Of a stretch of DNA of 64,000 nucleotides, positions 26,424 through 35,365 are shown one piece after another. How positions within the stretch are numbered: position 1 is the stretch's first letter; each line of letters begins with the position of its first letter. Position numbers and translations under genes: made by a program. The DNA comes from Paraburkholderia sp. LEh10. Lineage in GTDB: Bacteria; Pseudomonadota; Gammaproteobacteria; Burkholderiales; Burkholderiaceae. The stretch covers positions 56,748-120,747 of the forward strand of contig NZ_JAGIPX010000026.1 of the NCBI RefSeq assembly GCF_017814945.1. The letters are read 5' to 3'. The notes under the pieces were generated by a model. That model worked only from the letters and a program-made list of their open reading frames with translations. It had not been told where the DNA came from and made no database searches.

Positions 26424-26909
26424 GTTGGCTCCGTGTTGTCTCGTTCCAGTGATGACTTGCGGACTGCGGAAGAGCGAAATGCATTGGAGGTGAGTGGACC
26501 GGCATGCGTTCAGGCGGATTAGCGTGAGCGCATTCGATGACGGGCGCGTGTCTGCGCTCGCGCCTTCAATCGCGTAGAAGCGGATTGAAAGCCGAAGGCG
26601 CGACCTTGAAACGGAACACGTAAGCAAAAAACAGGCTCGTGTTTCCGCCGATGAATCGCCGGCGTCATGCGGCGTGGACATGGAGTTAGGTTTTATAGTG
26701 CATCGCGCGCGAAGATGCACGGACACGATTTGGCTGCGCAATGCGATGTCCCATGCACAACCCGTCTAGAATGCGCGCTTCACGCAACCAGGGCGCCGCG
26801 TCTTCCGTAGCGCTCGCGCCGCGCAGTTAAAACAAGACTTAACAATGGACGACAACATTCGCGATTTCGCGCGGCACCGCGCGCCTCTTCTTTCACGGCG
26901 GGTCTGCCG
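26424..26909. other. Divergent spacer egtD / rarD with a mini-ORF
   Basis: About 485 bases. An inverted repeat GTGCATC (26698-26704) / GATGCAC (26714-26720) overlaps a -10-like TATAGT (26694-26699). A 22-codon frame starts at ATG 26845 and ends at 26913, overlapping the permease start as ATGA. It may couple or attenuate translation, but has no strong ribosome site. Nothing else was recognised. Confidence 0.4.
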
Positions 26910-27800
26910 ATGAACGCCTATCAACCGGGACGCGGAATCGCGTTTTCCGTCAGCGCGTCGACGCTGTTCGCGCTGATGTCCGTGTACGCGAAGCTGCTCG
27001 CGCCGCTGACGGGGCTCGATATCTTCGCGTGGCGCGTGATCTGGACCGTGCCGGGCGCAATCACGCTGGTCGCGATGCGCTCGCGGCTGCCAATGTTGCG
27101 AGCGCTGTTGCAGCGCGCCGTCCGCGAGCCGCGCACGGCGCTCCTGCTGGCCGTCAGCGCGGCGTTGCTCGGCGCGCAGCTATGGGTGTTTCTGTGGGCG
27201 CCGCTGCATGGACGGATGCTGGAAGTGTCGCTGGGCTATTTCCTGTTGCCGCTATCGATGGTGCTGCTCGGCCGCTTCTACTATCACGAGCGGCTGGAGC
27301 CGTTGCAGTGGCTCGCGGTCGCCTGCGCGGCGCTCGGCGTCGCGCATGAACTGTGGGTGACGCGCGCGTTTTCGTGGCCGACGCTGCTCGTCGTGCTCGG
27401 CTATCCGCCGTACTTCGTGTTGCGCCGCAAGATCAATGCCGACTCGCTGACGGCGTTTGCGATCGAGATGTCGCTGATGCTGCCGTTCGCGCTCGCGATC
27501 GCGCTGCACGGCGGCTCGCTTGCGCTGCTGTCGGGCCGCGTCGACATGTGGCTGCTGTTGCTGCCCGGACTCGGCGCGCTGAGCACGATTGCGCTCGCGT
27601 CGTATCTGAAGGCGAGCCGTCTGCTGCCGATGGCGCTGTTCGGCATTCTTGGCTACGTGGAGCCGGTGTTGCTGGTGATCGTGTCAGTGACGCTGCTGGG
27701 CGAGACGCTGACCGCGCAGCAGCTTGCCACCTATGTGCCGATCTGGATCGCAGTCGGGCTGACCGCGTTGCACAGCGCGCGGCTGCTCGCACCGCGTTGA
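26910..27800 (+). CDS. EamA/RarD-like drug/metabolite permease
   Basis: A 296-residue inner-membrane protein of the drug/metabolite transporter superfamily, with about ten membrane helices and two EamA halves. It opens with GIAFSVSASTLFALMSVYAKLLAPL and has the RarD-like segment WRVIWTVPGAI. RarD proteins are annotated as chloramphenicol-sensitivity permeases, with unproven substrates. Short loops and no soluble domain are visible. A short upstream frame ends on its start codon. It is convergent with the DUF962 gene. Confidence 0.85.
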   Translation: MNAYQPGRGIAFSVSASTLFALMSVYAKLLAPLTGLDIFAWRVIWTVPGAITLVAMRSRLPMLRALLQRAVREPRTALLLAVSAALLGAQLWVFLWAPLHGRMLEVSLGYFLLPLSMVLLGRFYYHERLEPLQWLAVACAALGVAHELWVTRAFSWPTLLVVLGYPPYFVLRRKINADSLTAFAIEMSLMLPFALAIALHGGSLALLSGRVDMWLLLLPGLGALSTIALASYLKASRLLPMALFGILGYVEPVLLVIVSVTLLGETLTAQQLATYVPIWIAVGLTALHSARLLAPR

Positions 27801-27831
27801 ACGGCGGTCATTCATAGAGGCACCCGCCGCA

Positions 27832-28377
27832 TCAAGACCGACGTTGCGTAGCCGCGCGCCCGGCATCCAGATGGGTCGGGCCCGCTTTCGCTTCGATCGC
27901 CGCGCGCAAGCGAGGCCGCCAGCCGAACGCGAACAGCGCTTCCGCAAGCACGAAGAGCGGCCCGATCAGGAGGCCCGTCAGGTCGTCGACGAATGCCGGC
28001 TTGCGGTGCTCGTAGGCGGCATGTCCCACGAACTGGAACACCCAGCCGACCACGAAAAGGCCGATGCCCGACGCAAGCCATGCAACGGTCGATTGCGCGG
28101 CGAGCCACATGCCGCACGCGATACACAGCGCCGACACGGCCGTCATCATCAGGCCGAGCGGCACGTCGAGCACGAAGTAGTAGACCACGACGAGGCCGAG
28201 CAGCACCCACGCGGGTGACAACGCGAACGGCCGGGCCGCGAACGTCCACGCTGGCCGGCTCAGCAGCACGGCGAGCGCGAGCACGATCATCGGAATGCCG
28301 ATGAAGTGCGTCGCGATGTTGCGCCTGTCGCGATGATAGGCGGCGTATTGCGCAAGCTGGTCGGTGAGCGTTCTCAT
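27832..28377 (-). CDS. Mpo1/DUF962-family membrane protein
   Basis: A 181-residue protein of the DUF962 (Mpo1-like/YGL010w) family with about four membrane segments. It shows the family pattern: YAAYHRDRRNIATHFIGIP near residues 10-28, with conserved His residues, and the later QFVGHAAYEHRKPA. Yeast Mpo1 is a 2-hydroxy fatty acid dioxygenase that uses such His residues with iron; whether this protein does the same is unknown. The start is ATG 28377, with GAGGAA upstream; an 18-residue in-frame extension is possible. Confidence 0.85.
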   Translation of the reverse strand: MRTLTDQLAQYAAYHRDRRNIATHFIGIPMIVLALAVLLSRPAWTFAARPFALSPAWVLLGLVVVYYFVLDVPLGLMMTAVSALCIACGMWLAAQSTVAWLASGIGLFVVGWVFQFVGHAAYEHRKPAFVDDLTGLLIGPLFVLAEALFAFGWRPRLRAAIEAKAGPTHLDAGRAATQRRS

Positions 28378-28671
28378 GAATGCCGTTCCTCGTCGAGAGT
28401 CATCGTGATCGCGGGCGGCGCGCCGCGACACTGTCGGCTAGCCGACAATCCAGGCGCGCCTGGAACGATGCGCGCATTCGCTTCGTCGACTCAAGGTCTT
28501 TAGAGATAGGTTACCGGCGGGCCAGGTTACGATCGCCTGTATTTTTTCGCCGTTTTTCGCAGTAAGGCATCCTTGTTTTCCCGCGAGGCCGCACGACGCG
28601 CGGCGCTTCATTTCGCGCCTCGAATTCCGGCCTTGCACGCGTTGAACCATCCAGAATTCCAAACCTTTGCG

Positions 28672-30393
28672 ATGAACCCGTCAGATCCCGTGCTGTCACC
28701 CGCCGAACGCTACCCGTCGTGTGTTTCGCTCTATTCGTCGGGCCGTCTCGCGGAGGCGCTTGCCGTGCTCGATCAGCTGTTGCAGGCCGACCCCGCGCAT
28801 GTCGAAGCAATGCAGCTCGCCGCCGTTTGCCTGAGCGGCCTCTACGACGAAGCGGACGCGAAGGCCGGCAAGCCGCGCGGCGAGACGCCAATCGATCTTG
28901 CAGAGGCGCACAACGATCTGGGCAGCTGGTTCTATGGCCGCAAGCAGTTGACGCAGGCCGAACACGCGTATCGCCAGGCGCTCTCGATCAAGCCGGATCT
29001 GTCAAAGGCGCTGAACAACCTCGGTCTCGTGCTGCGCGAGCTCAAGCGCGAGCCCGAGGCGGAGGCCGCATTCCTGCGCGCGCTCGCCATCGCGCCGGAC
29101 TATGTGACGGCCCGCAACAACCTCGGCGTGATGCTCTGGCAACTAAAGCGATTGCCGGAGGCGGAAGCAGCTTATCGCGACGTCGTCAGCCGTCAACCGG
29201 GCAACGTCAGCGCGCACAACAATCTCGGCCTGCTGCTTTTGGAGCTGAACCGTTTACCGGAGGCGGAGAGCGCATGCCGTCAGGCCCTCGCGCTCGATCC
29301 CGACGTTCCCGAAGCGCACAACAATCTCGGCAATGTGCTCTGGCAGCAAGGACGCATCGCGCAAGCCATCGACGCGTACCGCCAGGCGCTGGCGCTGCGG
29401 CCGGATTACGTCGGCGCGAAGGCGAATCTCGCGTTGCCGCTGCTGTGCATCGGCGAATACGAGCAGGGCTGGGCGCTGTACGAATCGCGCTACGACGAAG
29501 CGATCAGCACGCGCAACGTGTTGCCGCCGCCCGTGCCGTATCCGATGTGGAACGGCGAACCGCTGCACGGCAAGTCACTGCTCGTGTGGCCGGAGCAGGG
29601 CTTCGGCGACGGCCTGCAATTCTGCCGGTATTTGTCGATGCTGAAGGGGCGCGGCGCGGCGAGGGTGAGCGTCGCGTGCCAGCCGCCTTTGCAGCGGCTG
29701 TTCGAAAGTATCGAGGGCGTGGATGCGGTATGTCCGCTCGACGGCAAATCGGTAGTCCCCGGGCACGACTACTGGTGTTTCATGCTGAGCCTGCCCGCAC
29801 GGTTCGGCACGACGGTGGAGACGATTCCCGCGCCGACGCCCTATCTGCGCGCGCCTGCCGCCCTCGTGCAGCACTGGCGCAGCAGACTGCCACAAGACGG
29901 CTTCAAGGTCGGCCTGGTGTGGGCTGGCGATCCACGTCCGCACGATCCCAGCTCGAATGCGATTGATCAGCGGCGCTCGATGACGGCGCAGTCTTTCGCG
30001 CCGTTGCTGCATGTGCCCGGCGTGACTTTCGTGAGCTTGCAGAAAGGCGCGGTGACGCGTCCGCAGATCGAAGACCTGCCCGTCGGACTTCGCCCGCTCG
30101 ACCCGATGGACGATGTGCAGGATTTCGCCGATACGGCTGCGATCGTCGAAAACCTGGATCTGGTGATTACCGTGGATACGTCGATGGCGCACCTGGCCGG
30201 TGCGCTGAACCGGCCGGTATGGATTCTGTCGCGCTTCGACGCGTGCTGGCGCTGGTTCCGCGAGCGCGACGACTCGCCGTGGTATCCGAGCGCGCGCCTG
30301 TTCCGGCAGACGGCGCCCGGCGACTGGGAAAGCGTGATCGCACGCGCGGCGCAGGCGCTGGCGAGCCTGCCGAAGCCAGCCGCGCCGCAATGA
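28672..30393 (+). CDS. TPR-repeat glycosyltransferase-like protein
   Basis: A 573-residue cytoplasmic protein. Residues about 10-270 contain six or more tetratricopeptide repeats, with the recurring AxNNLGxxLxxxxRxxEAExxYRxAL pattern. Residues about 280-570 resemble the GT-B C-terminal part of TPR-linked glycosyltransferases (ADP-heptose / O-GlcNAc-transferase-like), with VGLVWAGDPRPHDP, FVSLQKG and the donor-site VITVDTSMAHLAGAL. Such proteins may glycosylate proteins or surface polymers, but the target is unknown. Start ATG 28672 lacks a clear ribosome site; a TTG at 28573 would add 33 residues. Confidence 0.82.
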   Translation: MNPSDPVLSPAERYPSCVSLYSSGRLAEALAVLDQLLQADPAHVEAMQLAAVCLSGLYDEADAKAGKPRGETPIDLAEAHNDLGSWFYGRKQLTQAEHAYRQALSIKPDLSKALNNLGLVLRELKREPEAEAAFLRALAIAPDYVTARNNLGVMLWQLKRLPEAEAAYRDVVSRQPGNVSAHNNLGLLLLELNRLPEAESACRQALALDPDVPEAHNNLGNVLWQQGRIAQAIDAYRQALALRPDYVGAKANLALPLLCIGEYEQGWALYESRYDEAISTRNVLPPPVPYPMWNGEPLHGKSLLVWPEQGFGDGLQFCRYLSMLKGRGAARVSVACQPPLQRLFESIEGVDAVCPLDGKSVVPGHDYWCFMLSLPARFGTTVETIPAPTPYLRAPAALVQHWRSRLPQDGFKVGLVWAGDPRPHDPSSNAIDQRRSMTAQSFAPLLHVPGVTFVSLQKGAVTRPQIEDLPVGLRPLDPMDDVQDFADTAAIVENLDLVITVDTSMAHLAGALNRPVWILSRFDACWRWFRERDDSPWYPSARLFRQTAPGDWESVIARAAQALASLPKPAAPQ

Positions 30394-30436
30394 CCCCGGC
30401 TGCGCGGCCATCGCATGTCATCGCGCGCCGTTCACG

Positions 30437-30694
30437 CTAGAACGGGTTGTCGATCACGCCCGGCTTCGCGTCGGGCTCTTCGTTGACCCGCTCCGGCAGA
30501 TGCGCGTCTGCCTGCAACGCGGCAACGACGCTGTCGAGCGCTTCCTTGAGCGCCAGCGCCGCTTTCAGGCCGCGCTTGTCCTTCGTGATGTCGAGTGTGC
30601 CGTTCACGACGACGCGCGTGATGCCGTTCGACACCGTCAGCGCGTCGCCCTGGATGTTGAGCACTTCGTCGTCGTTCGAATATGCGTTAAACAC
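30437..30694 (-). CDS. Conserved small hypothetical protein
   Basis: An 85-residue soluble, acidic protein with no named family. It has a strand-rich N-terminal half (NIQGDALTVSNGITRVVVNGTLDIT) and a helical second half (GLKAALALKEALDSVVAALQ), ending in DNPF. It starts inside the end of the nuclease gene (8-base overlap), so the two are cotranscribed and probably coupled. An inhibitor of the nuclease is a tempting idea, but the nuclease is exported and this protein has no signal peptide. Confidence 0.7.
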   Translation of the reverse strand: MFNAYSNDDEVLNIQGDALTVSNGITRVVVNGTLDITKDKRGLKAALALKEALDSVVAALQADAHLPERVNEEPDAKPGVIDNPF

Positions 30695-31445
30695 CTTTCA
30701 GCCCTCCCGGACGCTGGTCTTTGAGATTTTCCGGAATGCCCGGAAAACGGATGCCGCTCAACGCTTCGAGTTCGTGCACGGATTTCACTTCATAGCGGTC
30801 GGTGGCCACATTGTCCGTGACGATCGCGAACGCGAGTTTCGTCGACGGCACGTAGACGACCTTGAACAACTGCGTCGGCACGAACACGCGCGTCGGCCCG
30901 ATGGTCTGCAACTGCGCGCCGGCGAACATCGGGCCCGTCACGACATAGGTGTCGTCGTACTTGATCGCCACCTTGCGCACGGCCGTTTCGATGCGCGACC
31001 ACAGGCGCTGGTTGTTCTCGCGGTTTTGCGGCACCACGTTCGCGAGCGAGAACGATTGTGCCATCGCCTCCGCATTCCAGCGATTGCCGGCCGGGCTCAT
31101 ATGACCGCGGTCGAAGCCGCTGCGCTTGTAATCGGCGAGCGTCGCGCCTTCACCTTCGGGCAGGCGCGCGTCTTCGAAGAACTTGTTGGTGCGCACCATG
31201 TCTTTGGCGGCTTCGATATGGTCCCGCGTCAGATGCTCGGCGGACCATAGCGGGCCGTGCGTGATGCCGGAATGCAGGACGGCGAAATCCGAGTAGCACA
31301 GCATGCGCGACTTCGGCGCCATCTTCGCGTTCGTCAACACGGGCCATTGCGCGTTGGGCGTGAAATCCGTGCACGACGTTGCTGCCAAAACATGGCCCGC
31401 GTGACTCGCGGCCACGATAAGCAGGCTGACTAACCACTTCTTCAT
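30687..31445 (-). CDS. Exported DNA/RNA non-specific endonuclease
   Basis: A 252-residue nuclease of the beta-beta-alpha-metal (Serratia NucA) family with a signal peptide (about 1-22, VLAA). The active-site motif DRGH is at residues 112-115 (His115 as base), followed by MSPAGNR and the metal-ligand region NVVPQNRENNQRLWSRIE. It should cut DNA and RNA outside the cytoplasm, probably for nutrient recovery. Two Cys (25, 50) may form a disulfide after export. It overlaps the downstream small gene by 8 bases. The size is normal for the family. Confidence 0.93.
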   Translation of the reverse strand: MKKWLVSLLIVAASHAGHVLAATSCTDFTPNAQWPVLTNAKMAPKSRMLCYSDFAVLHSGITHGPLWSAEHLTRDHIEAAKDMVRTNKFFEDARLPEGEGATLADYKRSGFDRGHMSPAGNRWNAEAMAQSFSLANVVPQNRENNQRLWSRIETAVRKVAIKYDDTYVVTGPMFAGAQLQTIGPTRVFVPTQLFKVVYVPSTKLAFAIVTDNVATDRYEVKSVHELEALSGIRFPGIPENLKDQRPGGLKGV

Positions 31446-31692
31446 GGATCTGAAAAGGGAATGAGGGGCCGCAAGTATAGCTCCGCGACCTATGCATCAT
31501 GCAAGGGGCGCGTGTGCTCACGCGGCATTGCAGCGCGAATCGGAAAAAAGCGTCGCGTCGCGTCGTCCGCGCGCGGCAATTTCTGCGCGCTCACCGATGA
31601 GCAGAGGCAGCAAGGAAGGCGAAGCGAAGGGAAGTGAAAAGCCCGCGCGCGCGAGGGGATCGGCGGGGCGGGCTCAGAGGGTCACGCTGGAC

Positions 31693-32052
31693 TCAGCGTC
31701 CGAACACGCTATGTTCGGCATGAACGGGTAAGCGGTCGACGGCCTGCAGGCGCCAGAAGCCACTCATGGGTGCACGCGTGCGGTCCGACGACCACGCCGC
31801 GATGCCTTGTGCTGAACTGACCCGCTGCCGCCGGTCCACGTGCAGGCCATTCAACGTGCATAAAGGTGCGTCCGCGCTGGGCGCGCAGAGCTTGGTGACG
31901 CCGTTCTCGTCATGGAGTTCGCCCCATGGGGGCAAGTCGATCCCATCGTGTGCTTCTCTCGACCAGCGATGTTCGTCGGTATCGAGCCATAGCACGGCAT
32001 AGTCATGATTGACGGTGGGGTCCGAACCGTTGATCAGTATCGTCAGCCGCAT
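31693..32052 (-). CDS. Hypothetical protein, 119 residues
   Basis: A soluble protein with a plausible globular composition (N-terminal MRLTILINGSDPTVNHDYAV, then LWLDTDEHRW and DLPPWGELHDENG), but no family that I recognise. GGGGGA lies 6-11 bases before the ATG. It stands alone between the nuclease and rubrerythrin genes. The 247 bases between it and the nuclease gene hold no gene. The amino-acid mix looks like a real protein, not a shadow, but there is no supporting homology. Confidence 0.55.
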   Translation of the reverse strand: MRLTILINGSDPTVNHDYAVLWLDTDEHRWSREAHDGIDLPPWGELHDENGVTKLCAPSADAPLCTLNGLHVDRRQRVSSAQGIAAWSSDRTRAPMSGFWRLQAVDRLPVHAEHSVFGR

Positions 32053-32269
32053 TAGACAGTCCCCCGTGAAATATAGGCAGTGCGCTTCCTCAGTCTACGT
32101 CGGGCCAAAGGTTATGCAAGACAAACAGCTATCGCGAGGATTGAAAAACACAATTGGGAACGCATCCGCGAACACCTAGATTTAAGGCACGGCTCGGGTA
32201 CGCGCGCCTGGCCGTGGTTGCCCATGACAATCGCGCGCTCCCACATACAGGCTTTGGATGGAGGCTCAG

Positions 32270-32692
32270 ATGTCGCAACTGAAGGGTTCGAAAACCGAAG
32301 AAAATCTGAAGGCCGCATTTGCCGGTGAATCGCAGGCCAATCGACGCTATCTGTATTTCGCAGCGAAGGCGGACGTCGAGGGACAGAACGACGTCGCCGC
32401 GCTATTCCGCTCGACGGCCGAAGGCGAAACGGGCCACGCGCATGGCCACCTCGAATACCTGGAAGTCGTGGGCGACCCGGCGACAGGACTACCGTTCGGT
32501 ACGTCGCGGCAGAACCTGCAGGCGGCGATTGCAGGCGAAACGCACGAATACACCGACATGTATCCGGGCATGGCGAAGACAGCGCGCGACGAAGGCTTCG
32601 ACGAAATCGCGAACTGGTTCGAAACGCTGGCAAAGGCGGAGCGCAGCCACGCGAATCGGTATACGAAGGCGTTGGAAGCGCTGACCGATTGA
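32270..32692 (+). CDS. Rubrerythrin (diiron domain only)
   Basis: A 140-residue ferritin-like protein with two ExxH-type iron sites: LKAAFAGESQANRRY and AEGETGHAHGHLEY in the first half, AGETHEYTD and AKAERSHANRY in the second. The C-terminal rubredoxin domain of classical rubrerythrin is missing. It is expected to reduce hydrogen peroxide with electrons from a partner. GGAG lies 6 bases before ATG 32270; an upstream ATG four codons earlier overlaps that site. The next genes encode an iron-sulfur protein and DUF3501, probably the same pathway. Confidence 0.92.
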   Translation: MSQLKGSKTEENLKAAFAGESQANRRYLYFAAKADVEGQNDVAALFRSTAEGETGHAHGHLEYLEVVGDPATGLPFGTSRQNLQAAIAGETHEYTDMYPGMAKTARDEGFDEIANWFETLAKAERSHANRYTKALEALTD

Positions 32693-32874
32693 TGTCGCGC
32701 GCGCCGGCCGTGCAGCCGGCGCATGCGCGTGCCGTTCGTGCGCAACCGGGCCGCAAGGAACGTAGCGGCGCATAGCGGGAAAGGAAGCGAGACGATCGCG
32801 TTCTCGCGTGCGCCGTTGCGCATTGCATCGATTAAAAGAAACGCGCGGAGAAGATCCCACAGGAGACTCACGCC

Positions 32875-34212
32875 ATGCCTCACAAGGAAGGCAGTCTCGA
32901 AGCGCCGATTCGCCATCCGCTCGACTGGAAATCGGACGTTTTCTACGATCAGGATGCGATCGATCAGGAATTGACGCGCGTGTTCGACATCTGCGCGGGA
33001 TGTCGCCGCTGCGTGTCGTTGTGCGGTGCGTTTCCGACGCTTTTCGACCTGGTCGATGAAACGGATACAGGCGAAGTGCACGAGGTCGATAAGCAGAAGT
33101 TCGGCGCCGTCGTCGATCAATGCTATCTGTGCGACCTGTGCTACATGACGAAATGCCCGTATGTGCCGCCGCATTCGTGGAACGTCGATTTTCCGCATCT
33201 GATGCTGCGCGCGAAAGCGGCCGCCTATAAACGCGGCGAAGTCCCGTTACGCGACAAGTTCTTGTCGAACACGGATGCGCTGGGCACCTTTGCGGGCATT
33301 CCGATCGTCACGCAGACCGTGAACGCGGTGAATCACACCAGCGTCGTGCGCGGCGCGATGGAAAAGGCGCTCGGCGTCGACAAGAATGCCTGGCTGCCCG
33401 ACTTCGCCGCCCGCAAGTTTCGCAGCGCCGCAACCAAGTCGCCGCAAGTGCAGACGAAGGACGGCGAGCGCACGCCTGGCAAGGTCGCGATCTATGCAAC
33501 CTGCTACGTGAATTTCAACGAGCCCGGCATCGGTCACGATCTGCTGGCGGTGCTTGCGCATAACGACATCCCGTATGAGCTCGTGTCGAGCGAAGCGTGC
33601 TGCGGCATGCCGTTGCTGGAGCAGGGCAATCTGGAAGGCGTCGCGGCGAAGAAAGAGAAGAACATGCCCGTGCTCGCGCGTTATGCACGCGACGGCTACG
33701 CGATCATCGGCGCGATTCCGAGCTGCGTGCTGATGTACAAGCACGAACTGCCGCTGATGTTTCCCGACGATCCCGACGTGCGCGCCGTCAGCGAAGCTTT
33801 CTGGGACCCGTTCGAATACTTCGTGTCGCGTCATCGCGATGGCCTCTTGAAGACCGACTTCAACACGCCGCTCGGCAAGGTGTCGTATCACGTGCCGTGT
33901 CACGCGCGCGTGCAGAACATCGGCCGCAAGACGTCGGAGACCTTTGCGCTGGTGCCCGACACGCAGGTCACGGTCGTCGAGCGATGTTCGGGTCACGCGG
34001 GCACGTTCGGCGTGAAGAAGGAATTTCACGCGATGGCGATGAAGATCGGCAAGCCCGTCTTCAAGGCGATGGCGCACCCGCAGCCCGACTACATCTCGTC
34101 GGATTGCCAGCTTGCCGGCCATCACATCGAGCAGGGCTTCGACGAAAACGGCCTGCCGAAGACACAGCTTGCGCATCCATTGACACTGCTGCGCAAGGCA
34201 TACGGCCTTTGA
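32875..34212 (+). CDS. Heterodisulfide-reductase-like Fe-S oxidoreductase (GlpC type)
   Basis: A 445-residue cytoplasmic protein. Two 4Fe-4S motifs lie near the start: Cys40, 43, 46, 50 and Cys83, 86, 89, 94. Two CCG domains follow (EACCGMPLLEQGN near residue 241 and ERCSGHAGTFGVKKEFH near 367). The fold is shared with GlpC, LutA and HdrD, which pass electrons to quinone or heterodisulfide. It lies between rubrerythrin and DUF3501 on the same strand with short gaps, so it may be the reductant of the rubrerythrin. CAGGAG stands before the ATG. Confidence 0.9.
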   Translation: MPHKEGSLEAPIRHPLDWKSDVFYDQDAIDQELTRVFDICAGCRRCVSLCGAFPTLFDLVDETDTGEVHEVDKQKFGAVVDQCYLCDLCYMTKCPYVPPHSWNVDFPHLMLRAKAAAYKRGEVPLRDKFLSNTDALGTFAGIPIVTQTVNAVNHTSVVRGAMEKALGVDKNAWLPDFAARKFRSAATKSPQVQTKDGERTPGKVAIYATCYVNFNEPGIGHDLLAVLAHNDIPYELVSSEACCGMPLLEQGNLEGVAAKKEKNMPVLARYARDGYAIIGAIPSCVLMYKHELPLMFPDDPDVRAVSEAFWDPFEYFVSRHRDGLLKTDFNTPLGKVSYHVPCHARVQNIGRKTSETFALVPDTQVTVVERCSGHAGTFGVKKEFHAMAMKIGKPVFKAMAHPQPDYISSDCQLAGHHIEQGFDENGLPKTQLAHPLTLLRKAYGL

Positions 34213-34233
34213 CTTCAACCTGCGAGGATACCG

Positions 34234-34815
34234 ATGAGCATCGCGAGGAACTCCCTGTTGTCGCTCGAAAACTATGCGAAGGCGCGCAAGACGATGCGCG
34301 AGCAGATCATCGAGCACAAGAAGAACCGCATGGTCCGGCTAGGCAATCACGTGACCTTCCTGTTCGAGGACGAACTGACGATCCGCTATCAGATCCAGGA
34401 GATGCTGCATATCGAGAAGATCTTCGACGAGGACGGCATTCAGGGCGAACTCGAAGCATATCTGCCGCTCGTGCCCAACGGCAGCAACTTCAAGGCGACG
34501 ATGCAGATCGAGTATGAAAACGAAGTGGAGCGGCGCGCGGCGCTCGGGCGCCTGATCGGCATCGAGGACGCCGTGTTCATGAAGGTGGACGGCGAAGAGC
34601 CCGTCTACGCGATCGCCGATGAAGACATGGAGCGCGAGAACAACGAGAAGACTTCCGCCGTGCATTTCGTGCGCTTCGAGCTGACGCCGTCGATGAAAAC
34701 ACGTCTGCGCGACGGTGCCGGATTGCAGATCGGTTGCGATCATCCGAACTATCCGGTCGGCGTGCAGACGATTCCCGATGACGTGCGCCAGTCGCTGATC
34801 GAGGACCTCAGCTAG
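34234..34815 (+). CDS. DUF3501 family protein
   Basis: A 193-residue soluble protein. It opens SLLSLENYAKARKTMREQIIEHKKNRMVRLGNHV-like and holds the characteristic FEDELTIRYQIQEMLHIEKIF helix, matching DUF3501, a family with no known biochemistry. It lies 21 bases after the Fe-S gene. The conserved triad rubrerythrin - CCG Fe-S protein - DUF3501 points to a joint role in peroxide or metal stress. Its last codons overlap the end of the convergent acetyltransferase gene by 4 bases. Confidence 0.9.
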   Translation: MSIARNSLLSLENYAKARKTMREQIIEHKKNRMVRLGNHVTFLFEDELTIRYQIQEMLHIEKIFDEDGIQGELEAYLPLVPNGSNFKATMQIEYENEVERRAALGRLIGIEDAVFMKVDGEEPVYAIADEDMERENNEKTSAVHFVRFELTPSMKTRLRDGAGLQIGCDHPNYPVGVQTIPDDVRQSLIEDLS

Positions 34816-35264
34816 AGCGGCTTGCGGTAGACGACGAAGCCCGACAGGTCCGCGACCTTGTCGTAAAGCTGCATGGCCGTATGGTTCGTTTCGTGGGTGA
34901 GCCAGTACACGCGTTCGGCACGCGCGGCCTTTGCAGCGGCGTAGACGGCTTCGATCAGCGCGCGCCCCACACCCTTGCCGCGCTCCGATTCGAGCGTGAA
35001 CAGATCATGCAGATAGCAGGTGGGGCCCGCCATCAGCGTGCTGCGGTGATACAGATAATGGACGAGGCCCGCCAGCGTGCCGTCGGCGCGTTCGGCGACC
35101 ATCGCGTGCATCGGTTCGAGCCCGTCGAAAAAGCGCGCCCATGTGAGTTGCGTGATCTCACGCGGCAGCGCAGTTTCGTCGAAGCGGCCGTAGAAGCGGT
35201 TATAACCGTCCCACAGCGGCAGCCAGGCTTCGTAGTCTGCGGGGACGACAGGGCGGATCTTCAC
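34812..35264 (-). CDS. GNAT-family N-acetyltransferase
   Basis: A 150-residue acetyl-CoA-dependent acetyltransferase with the complete GNAT fold. The acetyl-CoA loop is in ESERGKGVGRALIEAVY, and the final RVYWLTHETNHTAMQLYDKVA helix is typical. The substrate is unknown. The start is GTG 35264, with AAGGAG 8 bases upstream. It is divergent from the MocR gene, a common arrangement for a MocR target, so it is probably controlled by that regulator and may act on an amino acid or polyamine. Its end overlaps the DUF3501 gene. Confidence 0.88.
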   Translation of the reverse strand: MKIRPVVPADYEAWLPLWDGYNRFYGRFDETALPREITQLTWARFFDGLEPMHAMVAERADGTLAGLVHYLYHRSTLMAGPTCYLHDLFTLESERGKGVGRALIEAVYAAAKAARAERVYWLTHETNHTAMQLYDKVADLSGFVVYRKPL

Positions 35265-35280
35265 GGCTTTCGCTCCTTCC

Positions 35281-35358
35281 GGTATCGACAGGTATCGTCG
35301 AAGCATAGGGTTTCTGTGGCACCATTGTTAGCTCCACGTCGAAAGCAAAATCTGGAGC
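35281..35358. promoter_or_regulatory. Candidate MocR operator region
   Basis: In the gap between the acetyltransferase and mocR, GGTATCG occurs at 35281-35287 and again at 35291-35297, one helical turn apart. GCTCCA (35331-35336) and TGGAGC (35353-35358) form an inverted repeat close to the mocR start. MocR regulators usually bind such repeats in divergent promoters. The choice of site is inference. Confidence 0.4.
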
Positions 35359-35365
35359 CACGCAA

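Noticed and set aside
26424..26741. An N-terminal extension of EgtD of about 100 residues
   Set aside because: The known family start is MTQPAVSHHL-like at 26423, and the extension is unlike any EgtD.
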